A DNA stretch of 64,000 nucleotides from CAVOGJ01 sp963695405 (GTDB lineage: Bacteria; Planctomycetota; Planctomycetia; Pirellulales; Pirellulaceae): the NCBI GenBank assembly GCA_963695405.1, contig CAVOGJ010000008.1, positions 186,001 to 250,000 of the forward strand, read 5' to 3'. The notes below the pieces were generated by a model that saw nothing but the letters and a program-made list of their open reading frames with translations, ran no database searches and was not told the DNA's origin. This document shows positions 1-9,734 of this stretch, piece after piece; position 1 is the first letter of the stretch; each line of letters begins with the position of its first letter. A program made the translations under genes and the position numbers.

Positions 1-322
1 ATGTCAGGGACCCGAACAGCCACGGAGCAGCGGTTTTTCGATTGCTTGCCGTTCGGGAAGCTGGTAGGTTCCGTCGTTACGTGCCGTCGATCTTCCGGCG
101 GCGCGGTCCGTTCCCGCCTAGACTACCGAGCCGGTCTCAGCGGACGCGATCGGCTTGACTGGAAAAGCTTTCCTGACGTCTCACTTTTGGCCTTTCGTCG
201 CAGGTGTCCTTACGCGACCAAGATTTTGAGCATCGCTTTGCAGGGATGTCGCGCCCCGGAAATTATGGGTGGTATCCTTGCGTCGAATCGAAACTCATTC
301 ACCCGCTTGACAGGCCTGACTC
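1..322. other. Gene-free lead-in
   Basis: I see no convincing coding region or RNA here. The open frame that starts at base 1 runs into the debranching-enzyme gene in another frame and its translation has no recognisable domain. The stretch presumably carries the promoter of the downstream gene, but I find no clear -35/-10 pair. Confidence 0.5.
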
Positions 323-2434
323 ATGCTGATGGTTCATACGCATCCAGAACTCCAGTTCCAACACTTCCTGCCCTACGGGGCGCTGATCCACGATCAGGGT
401 GTGCAGTTTGTCGTCTTCAGCCGATCCGCCACCGCGATGAAGCTGCTGCTGTACGACAACGTTCATGATATGGAACCGGCGGAAATCATCCCGTTTGATC
501 GAGACACCGATCGCTGGGGAGATATTTGGAGCCTCCTGGTGCCGGGTGTCTCGCCAGGGCAGTTGTATCACCTCCAGACCGACGGACCGTACGACCCGGA
601 AACGGGGCAGATGTTCGACCCGAAGGCCAGGCTGATCGATCCGTACGCCAAGGCGTTGGCCGGGACCTTCCTGCCGTCTCCGGATGGTATTGTGCGGCCG
701 CCAAAATGTGTGGTCGTCGGTGACTATTTCGATTGGGAGGGCGATCGGCACATTCGTCGTGACTTATCCGAGACGGTCATCTACGAGATGCACGTCCGCG
801 GCTTTACGGCCAGTGAGTCGAGTCAGGTGGAACATCCGGGAACCTACCTGGGTGTTATCGAGAAGATACCGTATCTGAAGGCCATGGGGGTAACAGCCGT
901 CGAGCTGATGCCGGTGCACGAGTTTCCCATCAAAGGCGTCTACGGAGACGAGTTGGAACGGCCCAACTATTGGGGTTATGACCCGATGGCGTTTTTCGGC
1001 CCCCATCGCGGCTATGCCTCGGGTACCGAACCGGGATGCCAGGTCGTCGAATTCAAGCAGATGGTCAAGGCACTACACCGGGCCGGCATCGAGGTCATCC
1101 TGGACGTGGTTTTTAATCACACGTGTGAAGGGAATGAACTCGGGCCAACGATCAGTTTCAAGGGCCTGGAAAACCGCGTCTATTACATGCTCGAGGACGG
1201 GGGCAGTCGCTACCGGAACTACTCCGGGTGTGGCAACACGATCAATGGGAACCATCCGGTCGTGCGGGAGATGATTTTCCACTGCTTGCGGCATTGGGTC
1301 CACAACTATCACATCGATGGCTTCCGTTTTGACCTGGCATCGATCCTCAGCCGCGACCGGGCCGGCAATCTCGTGCCGAATCCTCCCCTGGTGGAAGCGA
1401 TTGCGGAAGATCCGATGCTCGCCGACACGAAAATTATCGCCGAGGCGTGGGACGCCGCCGGCGCTTACCAGGTGGGGTCGTTCGGCAATCTCCGCTGGGC
1501 CGAATGGAACGGACTGTATCGTGACGACGTTCGCAAGTTTTGGCGAGGTGACCCAGGCCTACTCGGGCCGTTTGCCACGCGACTGGCCGGTTCTAGCGAC
1601 CTGTACCAAATGGGCGGTCGCCAACCCTATCACAGCATCAATTTCATCACGTCCCACGACGGTTTCACCCTCAACGATATGCACAGCTATATCGATAAGC
1701 ACAATGAGGCCAATGGTGAGGGAAATCGCGACGGGGACAACAATAACCACTCGATGAACTACGGTGTCGAAGGGCCGACGCGGAAGAGGGACATCGAAGC
1801 GATTCGTGTTCGGCAAATCAAGAATGCCATGGCAACGTTGTTGCTCAGCCAGGGCGTCCCGATGTTCGTCTACGGCGACGAGTGCCGTCGGACACAACGG
1901 GGGAACAACAATGCCTATTGTCAGGACAATGAAATTTCCTGGTTCGACTGGACCCTCGTGTCCAAGAACGTCGACATGGTCCGTTTCTGTCAGGCGCTGA
2001 TCGCTTTCCGTCGGGAACAGCCCACGGTCCGCCGCCGCGATTTCCTCAAAGGAGAACCGGTCGACGGCCGCGAGCTGCCTGATGTCAACTGGTTCAATGC
2101 CATGGGTACCGCGGTTGACTGGTCAGGGAGCGCCCGATCGTTGACCTGCCTCATCACGCCCCCCGGGCGTAAAGAGGACCCCGAAGGCCGCGGCAGGACC
2201 ATCTTAATGATGTTCAACGCGGCACCCGAGGCGAGTGAATTCATGCTTCCGACAGTTGCCAAAGGGATTCGCTGGCAGCTGATGGTCGATACGGCGGCTG
2301 CGAGCCCCCGGGATATTTTCCCCAAGCACGATGGCCCGCCCCTGCCTCGGTCTGGCAAGGTGCAAATGGTCGGTCGATCGCTTCGCTGTTATGTGGCAGT
2401 CTCTGAGACCGATCTCTTCCTGCCGCGAAGATGA
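323..2434 (+). CDS. glgX: Glycogen debranching enzyme (isoamylase type, GH13)
   Basis: A 703-aa GlgX/isoamylase-type enzyme that hydrolyses alpha-1,6 branches of glycogen or limit dextrins in the cytoplasm. An N-terminal CBM48-like domain (about residues 10-120) precedes the GH13 barrel. Barrel motifs are visible: DVVFNHT, then GFRFDLAS with the nucleophile at D337, IIAEAWDA with the acid/base at E374, and TSHDGFT with the transition-state Asp at D446. Length matches the family. The start at 323 gives MLMVHTHPELQF; no strong Shine-Dalgarno precedes it, so the exact start is less certain than the identity. No glycogen synthase or phosphorylase gene lies beside it, so it appears to be a single gene ending in a terminator-like region. 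Confidence 0.93.
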   Translation: MLMVHTHPELQFQHFLPYGALIHDQGVQFVVFSRSATAMKLLLYDNVHDMEPAEIIPFDRDTDRWGDIWSLLVPGVSPGQLYHLQTDGPYDPETGQMFDPKARLIDPYAKALAGTFLPSPDGIVRPPKCVVVGDYFDWEGDRHIRRDLSETVIYEMHVRGFTASESSQVEHPGTYLGVIEKIPYLKAMGVTAVELMPVHEFPIKGVYGDELERPNYWGYDPMAFFGPHRGYASGTEPGCQVVEFKQMVKALHRAGIEVILDVVFNHTCEGNELGPTISFKGLENRVYYMLEDGGSRYRNYSGCGNTINGNHPVVREMIFHCLRHWVHNYHIDGFRFDLASILSRDRAGNLVPNPPLVEAIAEDPMLADTKIIAEAWDAAGAYQVGSFGNLRWAEWNGLYRDDVRKFWRGDPGLLGPFATRLAGSSDLYQMGGRQPYHSINFITSHDGFTLNDMHSYIDKHNEANGEGNRDGDNNNHSMNYGVEGPTRKRDIEAIRVRQIKNAMATLLLSQGVPMFVYGDECRRTQRGNNNAYCQDNEISWFDWTLVSKNVDMVRFCQALIAFRREQPTVRRRDFLKGEPVDGRELPDVNWFNAMGTAVDWSGSARSLTCLITPPGRKEDPEGRGRTILMMFNAAPEASEFMLPTVAKGIRWQLMVDTAAASPRDIFPKHDGPPLPRSGKVQMVGRSLRCYVAVSETDLFLPRR

Positions 2435-2458
2435 AATCTGGGTCAGGTGGGACAGCAA

Positions 2459-2587
2459 TCCGGGTCCGTCGTCCAAACTTTCTGGATCGGCGGACCCGGA
2501 ATCTGTAACGATTGGGTTGCCAATTCCGGCGCCCGCGAGTCTTCCACCTCCCTCCAAACCCTCTGACCGATTCGACCGGTCTTTTTT
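2459..2587 (+). terminator. Terminator-like region after glgX
   Basis: Two structures follow the stop codon. A perfect 10-bp inverted repeat (2459-2468 against 2491-2500, arm TCCGGGTCCG) can form a GC-rich hairpin with a 22-nt loop and no T run. Further on, GACCG (2565-2569) pairs with CGGTC (2577-2581), directly followed by six T (2582-2587). The second is a short but conventional Rho-independent terminator. Confidence 0.5.
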
Positions 2588-2696
2588 GTGATTGCAGCAG
2601 TCGTGGTCAAGCCACGGCCCGATAACAGACGCATTGTGAACTGCGTCAGCGAACTGCCGCGACCACCATGGGTACACCGCAGCGAAAGGACTCCCC

Positions 2697-3173
2697 ATGC
2701 GATGTTTGAACTGTCATACCTTCGTGTTTGCCCTGCTCTTTCTCGGCATGCTCGCCAACTGTTCCAACGGCGAGACGAAGGACGTCGTGAAGATTGATTG
2801 GGTCCGCGGTTACAGTTCGGCTCGTCGCAGTGGAACCGAATCCTCGCGTCCCGTCCTGTTGTTCGTTACGACAGACGGTTGCCGGCATTGTGTTCGCATG
2901 GAACAAGACGCGTTTCGCAACGACGCCATCGCACGCCAGATCAACCAGTCCTTCGTGCCCGCCATGCTACATCTTGACTCGGATAGCGAGCTGGGCGAGG
3001 CACTAAAGGTAACGATTTATCCCACGACGATCATCATCCATCCCGATGGGCGGATCATGGATTATGTGCGAGGGTATATCAGCCCAGAAGAGCTTCGCTC
3101 GAGAATGGAACTCGCGATGCGCGATCTCACGGTTGAAAAAGAAAAAACTGCCACCGTCGCCAGTAATCGCTAG
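2697..3173 (+). CDS. Thioredoxin-like lipoprotein (CxxC)
   Basis: A 158-aa exported thioredoxin-fold protein. The N-terminus has a hydrophobic stretch ending LGMLANC, which looks like a lipobox with the acylated Cys near residue 22. The redox motif is CRHC (C62, C65) within TTDGCRHCVRMEQDAF, and a cis-Pro loop follows in IYPTTIIIHPDGR. This resembles the Thioredoxin_7 / DUF255-like group, often periplasmic disulfide reductases or chaperones. The substrate cannot be read from the sequence and neighbours do not help: it stands alone between two terminators. The start ATGCGATGT was chosen because it gives a complete signal peptide. Confidence 0.8.
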   Translation: MRCLNCHTFVFALLFLGMLANCSNGETKDVVKIDWVRGYSSARRSGTESSRPVLLFVTTDGCRHCVRMEQDAFRNDAIARQINQSFVPAMLHLDSDSELGEALKVTIYPTTIIIHPDGRIMDYVRGYISPEELRSRMELAMRDLTVEKEKTATVASNR

Positions 3174-3236
3174 GCACCATGCCCCTGTTCTCGCCCGAGA
3201 CCGGCCGGTGGCGCCAAGTCCTTTCGGTGTGAGTTG

Positions 3237-3277
3237 CGAGCGGTCGCGAATTCTGTTTCGCGACCGCTCGTTTTGTT
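3237..3277 (+). terminator. Strong intrinsic terminator
   Basis: A perfect 13-bp stem (3237-3249, arm CGAGCGGTCGCGA, against 3258-3270) with an 8-nt loop is followed by TTTTGTT (3271-3277). It sits 64 bases after the thioredoxin-like gene and is the cleanest intrinsic terminator in the window. Confidence 0.9.
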
Positions 3278-3645
3278 GGTGCCGCCTGCCGTCGGTACCG
3301 CCACCATCCTCAGTGGTAAGTTCCGCCGACCGACGACTTCCTGGCGGACGAACTTCCAGCGGGAAACAAGATTGCCACCGTTGACGATCGGGCACGCACT
3401 AGACGTACCTATGGCGGCCAGACTCGATGCCAGAGCTACGTTGAATGGGTAACGCCACCGTCACCCTCATCGGCGACCATCCGTCGTAACCAGGGGCCCG
3501 TTCGGCGGTCCCTGGGACGCCTTCCATCGTTCTCATTTCGGCTCGATTTGCCCTCGGGGACGGGCTCGGCAATAATTTAGGGGACCCGCTCAAAGCCAAC
3601 GAGTCGCACGTCGGGCATTCGACCGGGTCGCAGAAAGGAACGGGC
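3278..3645. other. Gene-free stretch upstream of membrane protein
   Basis: I find no gene or structured element here. The last bases contain AAAGGA, a Shine-Dalgarno for the next gene. Short open frames on both strands lack recognisable domains. Confidence 0.45.
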
Positions 3646-4380
3646 ATGGCCAACGAATCCCGACTGTCGCCTGAACAACGACAACGTGTCCTTCAGGGAC
3701 TCGAGATTACCCTATTCATTGCGGCCGCCCTGATGTTCCAGGCGTTCCATCCCTGGTGGATGTGGCCGACAGCGGTTCAATCGTTATTGACGACGGGGTT
3801 ATTCCTGGGCGCTTTCTTGCTCTACGTGGCCGTTCGCGGCCAGCGTCTGGTACGCCGCCCAAGCGTGACGAACCAGCTGCCACGAGCTCCTTCTGCCACC
3901 AACAGCCAACGGTCGGTAAGCGACGTGCCTCGCGAATCGTCCGGCCAATATCAAGTGCCTCGTCGTTTTAGCTTGGCGAGCATGTGCGGGATCACATTAG
4001 CCTGCGCGTTGCTGGTGGCGGCACTGAGATCACTGCATGCGCCACCCGTTGTTGCCGGCTGCGTACTGGCTTTTTTTGCCTTCATCGGCTCTTCGCAAAT
4101 GGTCTTACACCGGGTACCCCGAGCCGCCTCGTCGTTGGTCGGCCTGGTACTGGCCTTGATCGCGGTCTCGATTTCCAAGACGGCCGTCACACTTGTCGAG
4201 GCGTTTTCGCCAGTGGCCCCACTCACTGCCCCGGTGCTCTTCCTCGCCGCCGCGATGATGGGGGCGTTTTTCGGCTATTTTGCGGGCGTATTCGCTGCCG
4301 CCATCTTCCTGATCGGCGATTCCTTCCGCTGCTGGTTGCGGGGCGCCAACTGGGCCGAATCACCCCCCGATGTGAGCTAA
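3646..4380 (+). CDS. Hypothetical polytopic membrane protein
   Basis: A 244-aa protein of unknown function. Two hydrophobic segments (about residues 20-65, with a WWMWP turn) are followed by a polar linker (about 70-105), then RRFSLASMCGITLACALLVAALRSL and several further membrane spans, for about six in all. An FSL...T...A segment opening a membrane domain is common in planctomycete membrane proteins. AAAGGA precedes the ATG at good spacing. No catalytic motif is visible. It is not clearly in an operon: the gap to the next gene is 168 bases with a promoter-like -10. Confidence 0.75.
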   Translation: MANESRLSPEQRQRVLQGLEITLFIAAALMFQAFHPWWMWPTAVQSLLTTGLFLGAFLLYVAVRGQRLVRRPSVTNQLPRAPSATNSQRSVSDVPRESSGQYQVPRRFSLASMCGITLACALLVAALRSLHAPPVVAGCVLAFFAFIGSSQMVLHRVPRAASSLVGLVLALIAVSISKTAVTLVEAFSPVAPLTAPVLFLAAAMMGAFFGYFAGVFAAAIFLIGDSFRCWLRGANWAESPPDVS

Positions 4381-4471
4381 ATGGCCGCTGCATAGCGGCT
4401 GCGGGGCATGACTCGGCCATCCGCTTGCGGACTCCAGCTGCCAGGTTCCCCTCGGAAGTCGCGGCGGCTCA

Positions 4472-4500
4472 CTTTCGCACGTTTCGACATGCGCTATAAT
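4472..4500 (+). promoter_or_regulatory. Possible promoter for sugar isomerase-like gene
   Basis: A perfect TATAAT at 4495-4500 lies 48 bases before the next start codon. The -35 position (CTTTCG, 4472-4477) is poor, so this rests mainly on the -10. Confidence 0.4.
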
Positions 4501-4548
4501 CGGACACTTCGGGCGGCTGGAATTTTTTCTTAACGAGCGGGTGTTGCC

Positions 4549-5469
4549 ATGGAAAATGCGATCAATCGACGTCAGTTCATTCATACATCATCCGCCGCAG
4601 GCATCGCCCTGGCGATTTCCGCTGCCGGAGTTCGAGGAGACGAAATGGATAACCTTCCCTTCCAAATTTCACTGGCCGAGTGGTCACTCCATCGTACGTT
4701 GCGTTCCGGCAAGCTCGATAATCTCGATTTTGCCAAGACGGCCAAAGATGACTACGGAATCGAGGCCATCGAGTACGTAAACCAGTTTTTCAGTGACAAG
4801 GCAGAGGACACAACCTATCTGAAGGATTTGCGGACACGTGCCGAAGACCACGGTGTCAAATCGTTGTTGATCATGGTGGATGGTGAGGCGGCGCTAGGCG
4901 ATGCGGACGAGCAACAGCGAATGAAAGCAGTCGAGAATCATTATCGCTGGGTGACGGCGGCCAAGTCACTCGGTTGTCATTCCATTCGCGTGAATGCCCA
5001 GTCGCAGGGCAGCTACGAGGAACAGCAGCAGCGGGCCGCGGATGGACTGCGGCGACTGGCGGAGTTCGCTGCCGGGCACGGATTGAATGTCATTGTCGAG
5101 AACCACGGCGGACTCTCGTCCAACGGTGGGTGGCTGTCGGGCGTCATGCAGCGTGTCGATCTTCCGAATTGCGGCACACTGCCCGACTTTGGCAATTTTC
5201 GCGTCAGTGACAACGATATGTACGATCGATACAAGGGAGTCGAAGAATTGATGCCTTTCGCCAAAGCAGTCAGCGCGAAGAGCCACGATTTTGACGAAGC
5301 GGGGAACGAGATACACACCGACTACGGCAAGATGATGACGATCGTGCTAGACGCCGGATATCACGGTTTCGTCGGGATCGAATATGAAGGTGACAAGCTG
5401 AGCGAGCCCGAAGGAATTATGGCTACCAAGCGGTTGCTGGAAAACGTCCGCCGCCAACATATGGCTTGA
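4549..5469 (+). CDS. Xylose-isomerase-like TIM barrel protein, exported
   Basis: A 306-aa sugar-phosphate isomerase/epimerase family protein (AP endonuclease 2 / xylose isomerase-like TIM barrel). The N-terminus NRRQFIHTSSAAGIALA looks like a Tat-type signal with the twin arginine at residues 6-7, so export is likely. Four residues fit the divalent-metal site of this family: E184 (VIVENHGG), D213 (LPDFGN), H246 (KSHDFD) and E278 (GIEYEG). Planctomycetes carry many such exported paralogues, probably acting on carbohydrate-derived sugars, but the substrate cannot be told. The start is taken at the ATG preserving the RR signal. Confidence 0.82.
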   Translation: MENAINRRQFIHTSSAAGIALAISAAGVRGDEMDNLPFQISLAEWSLHRTLRSGKLDNLDFAKTAKDDYGIEAIEYVNQFFSDKAEDTTYLKDLRTRAEDHGVKSLLIMVDGEAALGDADEQQRMKAVENHYRWVTAAKSLGCHSIRVNAQSQGSYEEQQQRAADGLRRLAEFAAGHGLNVIVENHGGLSSNGGWLSGVMQRVDLPNCGTLPDFGNFRVSDNDMYDRYKGVEELMPFAKAVSAKSHDFDEAGNEIHTDYGKMMTIVLDAGYHGFVGIEYEGDKLSEPEGIMATKRLLENVRRQHMA

Positions 5470-5580
5470 GCCGTCCGTCAGGTGACTTTCGGTCGCCAAG
5501 AAACGCCGGCACGGATCGATTCCTGCCACCGCCGCCGCCTGGTACTCATCCATCAAGACGAGATCCGTGGGCGAACGTCT

Positions 5581-6822
5581 TTAGGTCTCATCCGCCGCTG
5601 CCTCCAGCCGCGGCGGACCGATTCCGAGCAACAACGGCAGAGCCAACAGCGACACGCCGCACATCGCGAACAATCCGGTCGGATAGCCTCGGGCAGCCAC
5701 AATCTGGCCGACCGCATAGCTGGACCATGCCTCGCAACCATTCGTGGCACCCATCAGGGCACTGAACTGCGTTGCTGCGATCGCCGGCTGCGTGATATCC
5801 ATGAACATGGCGTAGGACGCCGAGGTGAACAGGCCGATCCCAAACGCCGTGGCCGCCAGCAAAAGCGGCAACGAACGGCCCGGCCTGCCGTCGGTTGCCT
5901 GATCGATCGCGGCTGCCGTGCCAATCATGGCGACGATGAACAGCAGCGAGAGGAAGACAAACCGCCGTCGCCCCAGGCGATCGGCGAGCCATCCGCCCGC
6001 CAGTGCCCCCAGGACCATCGGCACGATCATCGGCCCCGATGCGAACAGGCCGACTTCCGATTTGGCAAAGCCGCGGTCGATCAGCAGCGGGCCAATCATG
6101 ACTTCCAGCGACTTGAACGAGGCCCCACCAAAGAGTGCGAAGAGCAGTCCGAACCAGATATTCGCCTGCCGCAGGGTGTGCTGCAGAACGAGCAGGAGAT
6201 GAGGCAGATGGTCCTGCAGTGACGTGTCTTCCTCCTCCGGATGGGGAAGTCGGGCCATCCCTACCAGGGAAAGTGAGCCCATGGTCACCAGGACCAGCAA
6301 CCCGACGACCAGCGTGTCGCCGATCCAATGCGCCAGCAGCAGCGCACCGCCCCCCAGGGAGGCTCGCCCCAGCAGCATTCCCGTCTGCATCCAACCGTTG
6401 TATTGCCCCCGCTCCTCCGGATTGGTGACCGAGATACATAACGCGTCAATGGCGACGTCCTGAGTCGCCGCCGCGACGGCATGCAGCAATAGTATTCCGA
6501 CCACCCAGTAAAAGTCTTGCCGCAAATCGAGCCAAGCCAGCGGCAACAAGGTGCTCCCCATCAGCAACTGAGCCGACATGATCCAATGCCGAAGGGTCCA
6601 CCGCGACGTCCGCAAGATGTCGACCAACGGAGCCCAGGCAAATTTGAATGTCCAGGGAATCACGACGATGGCCGTGAGAAACGTGATTTGGTCGATCGGT
6701 ACGCCAGCGTCGCGCAGGCGTGTGGGGAGTGCCAGCCAGATGAATCCGATCGGCGCTCCCTCGCTGAAGTACAGGCACGCAAAGAGCACTTTGCGGCGGA
6801 AGGGAGTCGCCATCAAGTCCAT
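5581..6822 (-). CDS. MFS permease, AmpG-like
   Basis: A 413-aa major facilitator protein with about 12 hydrophobic segments. The early LYFSEGAPIGFIWLALPTRL and central AATQDVAIDALCISV and ERGQYNGWMQ segments resemble the AmpG group, which imports anhydro-muropeptides for peptidoglycan recycling, and the related acetyl-CoA transporter family. The characteristic loop WLADRLGRRRF lies in the second half. An S66 LD-carboxypeptidase is encoded far away in this window at 32743, so a recycling role is possible but not supported by an operon. The gene converges on the isomerase-like gene and is divergent from the GNAT-nitrilase gene. Confidence 0.75.
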   Translation of the reverse strand: MDLMATPFRRKVLFACLYFSEGAPIGFIWLALPTRLRDAGVPIDQITFLTAIVVIPWTFKFAWAPLVDILRTSRWTLRHWIMSAQLLMGSTLLPLAWLDLRQDFYWVVGILLLHAVAAATQDVAIDALCISVTNPEERGQYNGWMQTGMLLGRASLGGGALLLAHWIGDTLVVGLLVLVTMGSLSLVGMARLPHPEEEDTSLQDHLPHLLLVLQHTLRQANIWFGLLFALFGGASFKSLEVMIGPLLIDRGFAKSEVGLFASGPMIVPMVLGALAGGWLADRLGRRRFVFLSLLFIVAMIGTAAAIDQATDGRPGRSLPLLLAATAFGIGLFTSASYAMFMDITQPAIAATQFSALMGATNGCEAWSSYAVGQIVAARGYPTGLFAMCGVSLLALPLLLGIGPPRLEAAADET

Positions 6823-6956
6823 GATGGGGGGTCACTCGCTCGAGATCGAATGGTGATTCCCATTGCCCTCGTTTCTACGCGGCTGGATAATGCGTGTTGC
6901 CGAGCCACTTATTGTTCGGAAAACACCGCATCCGACAACCGGGGAGGAAGACCAGC

Positions 6957-8515
6957 GTGGAACCACTTGATCTGAAGGAGTTTGCGTGGGACATCCGCGT
7001 GCGGCGTTTGACAATAGAGGACTTCGATGCCTTGGTCGCGATGCAGGCCAAGTGCTTTCCGGGCATGAAGCCCTGGACGCGGTCGCAAATAGAAAGCCAA
7101 CTGGAACGCTTCCCCGAGGGGCAGCTGTGCGTGGAAATCGACGGCCAACTTGCCGCCTCGTCCAGCAGCTTGATCCTCGATTACGATCCCTCGCTGGAAT
7201 GGCACAACTGGGTGGCGATCGCCGACCACGGCTTTATCCGCAACCACAACCCGAAAGGGGACACGCTCTACGGCATCGAGATTATGGTCGATCCCGAATT
7301 TCGCGGCATGAAGTTATCCCGTCGGCTCTATGACGCCCGTAAGGAACTTTGTCGCGAGCGGAACTTGATGCGGATCATCATCGCAGGACGCATCCCAGGA
7401 TATGGCAAGCACGCCGACAACCTGACGGCCCGCGAGTATGTGGAGAACGTGGCGAAGAAATCCCTTTCCGATCCCGTCCTGACGGCCCAGCTTTCCAACG
7501 ACTTTGCCCTGCAGGGGCTGATCCCCGATTACCTTCCATCGGATCAAGATTCACGCGGCTACGCGACGTTCCTGGAATGGCGGAATCTGGATTACCAGCG
7601 GGGAGCCCGCCGTCGCTACCATCACTACGTAGAACCGATCCGGTTATGCGTCGTCCAATACCAAATGCGTTCCATCCGTGGCTTTGACGAATTCGCTCAG
7701 CAATGCAACTTTTTTCTGGATGTGGCCTCCGACTACAAGTGCGATTTCGTGCTCTTCCCGGAACTTTTCACCACGCAGCTCTTGTCCTGTGTCGAAGCCA
7801 CACGTCCGGGACTGGCAGCACGCCAATTGGCCGAATTCACACCCGAGTACCTGGAGTTCTTTACCGAGGCGGCCGTCAAGTTCGACGTGAATGTGATCGG
7901 TGGTTCACACTTTGTGCTGGAAAACGACACGCTTTACAACATCGCCTACCTATTTGGCCGCAATGGCACCATCGGCAAGCAATACAAGATCCATATCACG
8001 CCCAGCGAACGCAAATGGTGGGGCGTCCATCCTGGTTCGCGCGTGGAAGTGTTCGAAACCGATTGTGGGCCCGTCGCCATCCAGATTTGCTACGACATCG
8101 AGTTCCCCGAGTTGACCCGCATCGCGACCGAAAAGGGGCGAACATGATCTTCGTTCCCTTCAATACCGACACACGTCACGGCTATACCCGCGTCCGCAGC
8201 TGTGCCATGGCACGATGCGTCGAGAATCATGTCTATGTGGCCATTTCGGGCTGCACGGGCAATTTACCATTCGTCGAGAATGCGGATATTCATTATGCCC
8301 AGTCGGGCGTCTATACACCGGCCGATGCCGAGTTTTCCCGTGACTCGGTCGCCGCCGAGTGCAATCCGAACGTGGAAACGGTGATTATCCACGACGTCGA
8401 CCTGGAGTTGCTGCGTCGACACCGCGAAGCGGGTAGCGTGCAAAACTGGAACGATCGACGTCGCGACTTGTACCGCGTGGTTTATCACGAAGACGGCAAG
8501 ACAAGGGAAGTGTGA
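6957..8515 (+). CDS. GNAT acetyltransferase-nitrilase fusion (frameshifted)
   Basis: Read across one frameshift this is a 519-aa fusion: an N-terminal GNAT acetyltransferase domain (about residues 12-190) and a C-terminal carbon-nitrogen hydrolase (about 225-519), the architecture of Bacillus YhcX. The nitrilase triad is present: E269 (LFPELF), K344 (YKIHI) and C378 (QICYDIEFPE). The GTG at 6957 is chosen because GGGGAGGAAG lies at ideal distance. The frame breaks at about 8134-8140, where one G seems missing from the AAAAGGGGCG run. Beyond it the conserved tail resumes (NMIFVPFNTDTRHGYTRVR) and runs to 8515. I infer an intact gene with a sequencing error. The GNAT-nitrilase substrate is unknown. 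Confidence 0.85.
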
Positions 8516-8769
8516 ACCCGCGCGCGTCGTTCCATCGAGAAACTGCCGACCGTTAGTTCATCGAACGACGTTTCAGCCCCTGCACCTACGGCGATGGCGC
8601 GGCGGTGTCGATTTCCTCCGTGTTCCTCTGCGACTCTGTGTTTCCGTACCCCGCCAACACGCTTCGTCTGATCTTTATCATGCCACACGAGACGATGAAA
8701 ACTCAGAGCATCCGAGGAGGCGGAGGAGCATGTTCCGGTAGCGAGGCGTTACGTAACGCCCGCAGCCTG

Positions 8770-9687
8770 TCAAAAACGGGAAGCGAGTCGCACGGCCTTT
8801 TGTCCTTGGTGCGCGCCCGGTTGGGCCCAATAGACAGGTCGGTCATTAATGAGGACCTTCGCAGGTTCCTCGGCCGCCTGGTCGGTCGTGAGAATGTCCC
8901 CCACACGGAGCGACATCAGCTCCTCGTGCGGCACCATGACCTCAGCCAGAACAACACGCAGCCGTTGGCAGCCGTCAACGGACGGCGATTGGCCGCCTGC
9001 CGTTTGGACATGGGATTGGGCCAATGCTTCACGATGTGCCTCGACGAATGCCAACGGTAAACCGACCCGCAAACGACCGGTCGCTGCGCCCAGACTCACG
9101 GTCAGCTGGGCGACCACGAACGGTTCTCCCGGATGGGCGGCACGGACCACGCGTGGATTGCTTTCTGTCCGTTCAATAGTCGGGGACAGCGAGACGATCG
9201 GCAACCAGGCATCGCAAACTTGGTCCAGCATCCGCTCCGTCAGCCGCTCGATCAGCTGCGCTTCGATGGTCGTTAGACTGCGGGCCGCGACGGGGTCGGC
9301 GAAGCTGGTCTCACCTAACATGCAATCAACGAGGGGCAGGGCCAGTCGAGGCGTCAATTCGATGACGAGCGGCCCCGGAATTTGAGGAGCCCGTACGACA
9401 TGGAAGCAGGTGGGACGGTCGGCAGCAAAGACCATATCCCCGTAGGAAGATGCCTGCACTTCTGTCAACTCGACAACGACATCGGTCTTCAGCCGCACGG
9501 TCAGGACCTCGGACCATCGCATGGCAAAATCCCGCCAAATGTCGGTCAATCCCTTATGCAAGATTCCATCAAGCTGCGGACCACTCGCGGTGGCGTCCCA
9601 CGCGGAGGGCTGGGTCGGCGTGGTCGGAACGATTCCATCTTCGATCAGACTGGCCCGTTCTTGCGGAGTCAATTCTTCCGGTTGCAT
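8770..9687 (-). CDS. fliM: Flagellar motor switch protein FliM
   Basis: A 305-aa FliM-like protein, the C-ring component that receives the CheY signal. The N-terminus ELTPQERASLIEDG corresponds loosely to the family's LSQAEIDALL helix. The middle domain (about 50-210) carries the CheC-like part, with PLVDCMLGE and LTTIEAQLIERL, and the last ~75 residues form a SpoA/FliN-like domain ending VYWAQPGAHQGQKAVRLAS. A GGAGG Shine-Dalgarno precedes the ATG. No other flagellar gene lies nearby, so fliM is an orphan here. It is followed on the same strand by nothing, and proA lies 47 bases upstream. Confidence 0.85.
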   Translation of the reverse strand: MQPEELTPQERASLIEDGIVPTTPTQPSAWDATASGPQLDGILHKGLTDIWRDFAMRWSEVLTVRLKTDVVVELTEVQASSYGDMVFAADRPTCFHVVRAPQIPGPLVIELTPRLALPLVDCMLGETSFADPVAARSLTTIEAQLIERLTERMLDQVCDAWLPIVSLSPTIERTESNPRVVRAAHPGEPFVVAQLTVSLGAATGRLRVGLPLAFVEAHREALAQSHVQTAGGQSPSVDGCQRLRVVLAEVMVPHEELMSLRVGDILTTDQAAEEPAKVLINDRPVYWAQPGAHQGQKAVRLASRF

Positions 9688-9734
9688 ATGGTCCTCCAGG
9701 AAACGTTCAAAACGGCTAGTCGCGGATTTGGCCG

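Noticed and set aside
6957..8515. Two separate genes: acetyltransferase-nitrilase N-part and a distinct 3' gene
   Set aside because: The downstream frame continues the nitrilase fold exactly after one missing G, and total length fits the known fusion.
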